This document shows, one piece after another, positions 4,665 to 7,821 of a stretch of 7,821 bases of DNA. The notes under the pieces are model-generated. The model was not told the origin of the DNA. It made no database searches and saw nothing but the letters and a program-made list of their open reading frames with translations. The position numbers and the translations under genes are program-made. The DNA lies in contig JAISIV010000076.1 of the NCBI GenBank assembly GCA_031261865.1, positions 1-7,821 on the forward strand, read 5' to 3'. Within the stretch, counting starts at the first letter, position 1; each line of letters starts with the position of its first letter. The stretch is from Lactobacillaceae bacterium (GTDB lineage: Bacteria > Bacillota > Bacilli > Lactobacillales > Lactobacillaceae).

Positions 4665-6515
4665 CTATTTTATAACAGAAGATATTTTATCAGTGATGAG
4701 ACGGTCCATTACTTCTATACCTTCGTATGTCGGATGGGTTCCGTCTGAAACTACTAGGTTGGGATTAGCATTGACTTGATCAAACCAATCAATTACATGC
4801 AGATTTGGATGAATTTTAGCTTGTTCATTTAAAACAAAGTTATTTCCATCAATCCATGGTCTTCCAGCAGCATAATTGTTCACCCAAAAAACGTTTCGAT
4901 CAGGTCCGACGATATCCATAATTTGTTGGACTTGGTCAGGTGTAATTGTTCCGTTCATTCCAATAATCAGTAACAAATTTTGATCGAGTTGGTTTGAAGC
5001 ATTTAAATTATTCAAAACTGAAACGGCATCTAAAGTGTGTCGCCCAACCTGTGCATCAAAAATAGTTTTAGGGAAAATCGATTGTAAACTACTGGACACG
5101 GCAATCATTACCGAGTCACCGATACCAGTCATTTCGATATTCGACAAATCAGTGGTATTGGTTTGAACTTCACTTTGAGAACTAGAAGATGCTACATCAG
5201 GTTGCTCGGAAGATGATATTTCAGAAGTTTCTTGACTCGGTTGCGAAGAAACAACCTCAGATGAACTCTCTTTTCTAGCTTCTAAGGCCTCTTTATTTTT
5301 TTTCTTAATTTCAGATGATTTTTTATTCAAATCTTTTTTTAACTTAATAGCAGCGTAGTTGTGGGTGGCATAACCAGAAGTTAGACCCAAAAAATTTCCA
5401 ACGAACAAAAAAACAATGAATGCCATCATCGGCAAAACCATGAATTTTGAGACTTTAGCCGTTTTAATTCCTTTTCTAAAATTATTTTCGACCAATTGAT
5501 ATGACAATTCGGCAAAAAATAAAATTAAAACAACTAAAGCTACTTTTAAAAGAAGAGATTCCTTTTTAATGTAGTGCTCAGCAATTACTAAAATTGGAAG
5601 CTGATAAAGATATATGGAATATGAGCGGCTTCCTATATACAAAAATACTCGATTACCCATAATTCTCGAAAAGAAATTCGGTTCCGAGTTAACGAACACC
5701 AAAACACTGATTCCGGCAATCAGACTAAGTACTAACATCCCATAGTCGTAAACCCAAGTTTGGTAACCATTCATCGTTACGAAGAAGAATAAAATACCAC
5801 CAACTGAGGTAATTTGGAAAATTAAAATACCTTTCATGAATCCTTTCAATTGCTTAGATAAAACTGATACGGCCACTCCAATTAAAAAAGAAAAAGCCCT
5901 AGTGTCCGTTCCATAGTAAGATCGATTTGAGTTATCTGGATTAAAAAATAGAGCAAATAAGAAAGCAGAAACAATTATTAAAACTGTAATGGCGAGCAAG
6001 TATGCTTTGTAGTTCTTTTTAAATACTTTAACGAGAACCAGCATAATTAGTGGCCAAAACACATAGAATTGAGCCTCAACAGACAAAGACCAAAGGTGTG
6101 TGAATACCGACCAGTTGTTCGATTTATCAAAATAGGATTGTCCAGCAAAAATTTGATACCAGTTATTGACATAGAAAATATTAGTAATTAAAGTTTTACC
6201 GACGTTGTATAGGGCATCCTTAAAAACAAAAGCAATCGTAGCAATCGTCGACAAAATCATGACGATGAATGCTGGATAAAGTCGCCAAAAACGTTTTTTT
6301 AAATAATCAAAATAATTGAGATTGCCGTTTGTTTCATAGTTTTTTAAAAGACTTTCAGAAGTTAAAAATCCCGACAAAACAAAAAAGACGGTAACGCCGG
6401 CAAAGCCACCTGAAAAAACATTTGGCCATAAATGAAATGCGATAACAGCTAAGACCGATAACGCTCTGATTCCTTCAAGTGATTTATAAAATTTTGGTTG
6501 ATTATTTTTTTGCAT
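4665..6515 (-). CDS. oatA: Peptidoglycan O-acetyltransferase, OatA-like (acyltransferase-3 plus SGNH domain)
   Basis: OatA moves acetyl groups across the membrane and onto MurNAc C6 hydroxyls, which protects peptidoglycan from lysozyme and tunes autolysis. The 616-residue protein starts with an acyltransferase-3 domain: SLEGIRALSVLAVIAFH near the N-terminus (catalytic-type H28), GGFAGVTVFFVLSGFL, then HLWSLSVEAQFYVFWP, with about ten membrane helices up to residue ~380. A Lys/Glu then Ser/Glu/Gln-rich linker (about 390-455) leads to an extracellular SGNH domain with GDSVM (S468), VGRH (block II Gly), GMNG (block III) and SDGTHP (D591, H594). The catalytic triad residues are all present. The ATG at 6515 is chosen because it matches OatA N-termini; an in-frame TTG at 6539 lies inside the aspS terminator stem. 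The ATG touches the terminator's U-tract. The downstream secreted gene follows after four bases. A second-substrate paralogue (OatB type) cannot be excluded. Confidence 0.92.
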   Translation of the reverse strand: MQKNNQPKFYKSLEGIRALSVLAVIAFHLWPNVFSGGFAGVTVFFVLSGFLTSESLLKNYETNGNLNYFDYLKKRFWRLYPAFIVMILSTIATIAFVFKDALYNVGKTLITNIFYVNNWYQIFAGQSYFDKSNNWSVFTHLWSLSVEAQFYVFWPLIMLVLVKVFKKNYKAYLLAITVLIIVSAFLFALFFNPDNSNRSYYGTDTRAFSFLIGVAVSVLSKQLKGFMKGILIFQITSVGGILFFFVTMNGYQTWVYDYGMLVLSLIAGISVLVFVNSEPNFFSRIMGNRVFLYIGSRSYSIYLYQLPILVIAEHYIKKESLLLKVALVVLILFFAELSYQLVENNFRKGIKTAKVSKFMVLPMMAFIVFLFVGNFLGLTSGYATHNYAAIKLKKDLNKKSSEIKKKNKEALEARKESSSEVVSSQPSQETSEISSSEQPDVASSSSQSEVQTNTTDLSNIEMTGIGDSVMIAVSSSLQSIFPKTIFDAQVGRHTLDAVSVLNNLNASNQLDQNLLLIIGMNGTITPDQVQQIMDIVGPDRNVFWVNNYAAGRPWIDGNNFVLNEQAKIHPNLHVIDWFDQVNANPNLVVSDGTHPTYEGIEVMDRLITDKISSVIK

Positions 6516-6544
6516 AAAAAAACTCGATTGAATACTCAACCAAG
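6516..6544 (-). terminator. Intrinsic terminator after aspS, abutting the oatA start
   Basis: On the minus strand CTTGGTTGA (6544-6536), a GTAT loop and TCAATCGAG (6531-6523) form nine consecutive pairs, seven Watson-Crick and two G-U. Seven T residues (6522-6516) follow. AAA before the stem can pair with the first Ts to extend it. It starts 25 bases after the aspS stop. The oatA ATG comes immediately after the last T, so full termination here would stop oatA being read from aspS. Confidence 0.85.
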
Positions 6545-6569
6545 TTTAATACAGATAATCTATTTTTTA

Positions 6570-7821
6570 CTAGTCTTCAACTATTTTTAAACCTAGCTCA
6601 TCTAGTTGGCTTTGAGCGACTTTTGTTGGAGCCTCCGTCATTGGTTCACTTCCCTTTGAATTTTTGGGGAAAGCAATGACTTCGCGAATATTTTGTTTAC
6701 CTGCGAACAACATTGCTAAACGATCCAAACCAAGAGCAATCCCGCCCATTGGAGGAAAACCATATTCCATACCTTCAAGTAAGAAACCAAAAGCTTCATT
6801 AGCGGATTCAGCAGTAAAACCTAAGGCCTTGAGCATTTTTTCTTGAATGTCAGTACGGTGAATACGAATTGAACCTGATCCTAATTCGTAACCATTTAGG
6901 ACCAAATCGTAACTTTGAGCGTGGGCTTTATGAGGATCCTCTCCATCATCGAGATAATGAAGGTCTTCTTCGTTAGGCATTGTGAATGGATGATGAGCTG
7001 AAATCCATCTACCAAAGTCTTCTGAATATTCAAACAGTGGCCAGTCGACAATCCACGCGAACTTGTATTCGTTTTCGTTAATTAATCCTAATTCTTTTGC
7101 CACAAAGCCTCTGAGATAACCCAAAGTAGCACTTACAATATCAAAGCGATCGGCAGCAAAGAATACCACGTCACCATCATTAAGTTTGAGAAGGTCAATC
7201 AATTCAGTCTCGTTGCCGGTGAAGAATTTGGCTGCGGCACCTGATAATGCTTGATCTTCTACTTTGAGCCATGCTAATCCTTTAGCTCCAAATCGTTTCA
7301 CGTATTCAGTTTGGGCGTCAATTACTTTTCGCGTAAACAAAGAACTTGCGTTTGGGGCAACGATAGCTTTTACAACTCCGCCATTATCCAAAGCATTTTT
7401 GAAAACGACGAAATCGGTTTTTGAGGCCAATTGAGAAATGTCTTGAAGTTCGATATTGAAACGTAAATCAGGTTTGTCGGAACCAAAACGGTCCATTGAT
7501 TCTTGCCAAGTTAAAGTAGGTATTGACTCGCTATCGATATTGATATTTAAAACATCATTCATCAAGAAAGTGACCCAGCTGTTAACCAAGGCGATGATTT
7601 CTTTTTGATTCATAAAACTGGTTTCTAAATCTAATTGCGTGAATTCAGGTTGTCTGTCTCCGCGCAAATCTTCATCACGGAAGGCTCTTGCGATTTGGAA
7701 ATAGCGATCAAAGCCCGCACCCATCAAAAGTTGTTTAAATAACTGGGGTGATTGTGGCAAAGCGTAGAAACTACCAGGATGAATTCTTGAAGGCACTAAG
7801 TAATCTCGGGCCCCTTCTGGA
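6570..7821 (-). CDS. aspS: Aspartyl-tRNA synthetase, bacterial type (5' end cut by the window edge)
   Basis: AspRS is a class II synthetase that charges tRNA-Asp with aspartate. The visible C-terminal ~416 residues begin PEGARDYLVPSR, followed by FYALPQSPQ, which contains the substrate-binding QSPQ. Class II motif 2 is ARAFRDEDLRGDRQPEFTQ, and SMDRFGSDKPDLRF leads into the GAD insertion domain that marks bacterial AspRS (roughly the next 110 residues). WISAHHPFTMP, GYELGSGSIRIH and class II motif 3 GGIALGLDRLAMLF complete the catalytic core. Bacterial AspRS is about 590 residues, so some 170 N-terminal residues, mainly the OB-fold anticodon-binding domain, lie beyond the window. A GTG at 7796 is internal and is not the start, because the frame and the family sequence continue to the edge. 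Whether this enzyme is discriminating or also charges tRNA-Asn depends partly on the missing part. The gene ends in TAG just before a strong terminator. Confidence 0.98.
   Translation of the reverse strand, partial: PEGARDYLVPSRIHPGSFYALPQSPQLFKQLLMGAGFDRYFQIARAFRDEDLRGDRQPEFTQLDLETSFMNQKEIIALVNSWVTFLMNDVLNINIDSESIPTLTWQESMDRFGSDKPDLRFNIELQDISQLASKTDFVVFKNALDNGGVVKAIVAPNASSLFTRKVIDAQTEYVKRFGAKGLAWLKVEDQALSGAAAKFFTGNETELIDLLKLNDGDVVFFAADRFDIVSATLGYLRGFVAKELGLINENEYKFAWIVDWPLFEYSEDFGRWISAHHPFTMPNEEDLHYLDDGEDPHKAHAQSYDLVLNGYELGSGSIRIHRTDIQEKMLKALGFTAESANEAFGFLLEGMEYGFPPMGGIALGLDRLAMLFAGKQNIREVIAFPKNSKGSEPMTEAPTKVAQSQLDELGLKIVED

Noticed and set aside
6516..6539. N-terminal extension of OatA from a TTG at 6539
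   Set aside because: The TTG lies in the 5' arm of the aspS terminator stem, has no ribosome binding site, and the added residues have no counterpart in OatA proteins.
6545..6585. Possible oatA promoter (TTGAAG and TATCTG, 17-base spacer) at the end of aspS
   Set aside because: The -10 matches only three of six positions and the transcript would still run through the terminator; too weak to annotate.
6664..6846. Plus-strand open frame of 60 codons inside aspS
   Set aside because: Antisense shadow of the conserved AspRS C-terminal coding sequence, with no domain features.
6570..7796. GTG at 7796 as the aspS start
   Set aside because: The frame continues to the window edge with the conserved PEGARDYL sequence, so this is an internal Val codon.
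1..7821. Mobile elements, CRISPR arrays, tRNA genes or riboswitches
   Set aside because: No transposase or integrase remnants, no regularly spaced repeats and no tRNA-like cloverleaf were seen; the gaps between genes are all 60 bases or less.

Overview
The window is a low-G+C, gene-dense chromosomal segment from a Firmicute, most probably a lactic acid bacterium of the family Lactobacillaceae in the broad sense. The evidence is the conserved gene order rpsU-yqeY-phoH-ybeY-dgkA-era, an OatA-type peptidoglycan O-acetyltransferase, AT-rich coding sequence and classical AAGGAG-type ribosome binding sites. The genus cannot be fixed from the sequence alone. Every supportable gene lies on the minus strand, so transcription runs from high to low coordinates. 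No RNA gene, insertion sequence, CRISPR array or gene-free stretch over 60 bases was seen.

In transcription order, the right edge (7821-6570) holds most of aspS, cut at its 5' end by the window edge. A strong intrinsic terminator (6544-6516) follows it. The oatA start codon directly abuts the terminator's U-tract, which is unusual. oatA (6515-4665) is a membrane O-acyltransferase fused to an extracellular SGNH esterase-fold domain. Four bases after its stop comes a small secreted protein (4660-4136). Its C-terminus resembles the end of the lysozyme-like domain of lactobacillar Apf/transglycosylase proteins, but the catalytic glutamate seems to be missing. A YitT-family membrane protein follows (4127-3258).

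The left half is a housekeeping operon. A good sigma-A-type promoter (3277-3249) overlaps the 3' end of the YitT gene and drives rpsU (ribosomal protein bS21). A small hairpin with a GUAA loop and a run of seven U residues (2999-2979) separates rpsU from yqeY. It probably acts as a leaky terminator, so that rpsU transcripts outnumber those of the downstream genes. Then come yqeY, phoH, ybeY, dgkA and era, packed stop-to-start or overlapping by 1 to 17 bases. era runs off the left edge and lacks its C-terminal KH RNA-binding part.

Functionally, the rpsU-era operon joins ribosome and rRNA maturation (bS21, YbeY, Era, the RNA-associated PhoH ATPase) with lipid-carrier recycling (DgkA-type undecaprenol/diacylglycerol kinase). 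The oatA-secreted protein pair looks like a cell-wall module set between two housekeeping blocks. That pair is the most interesting part of the window.
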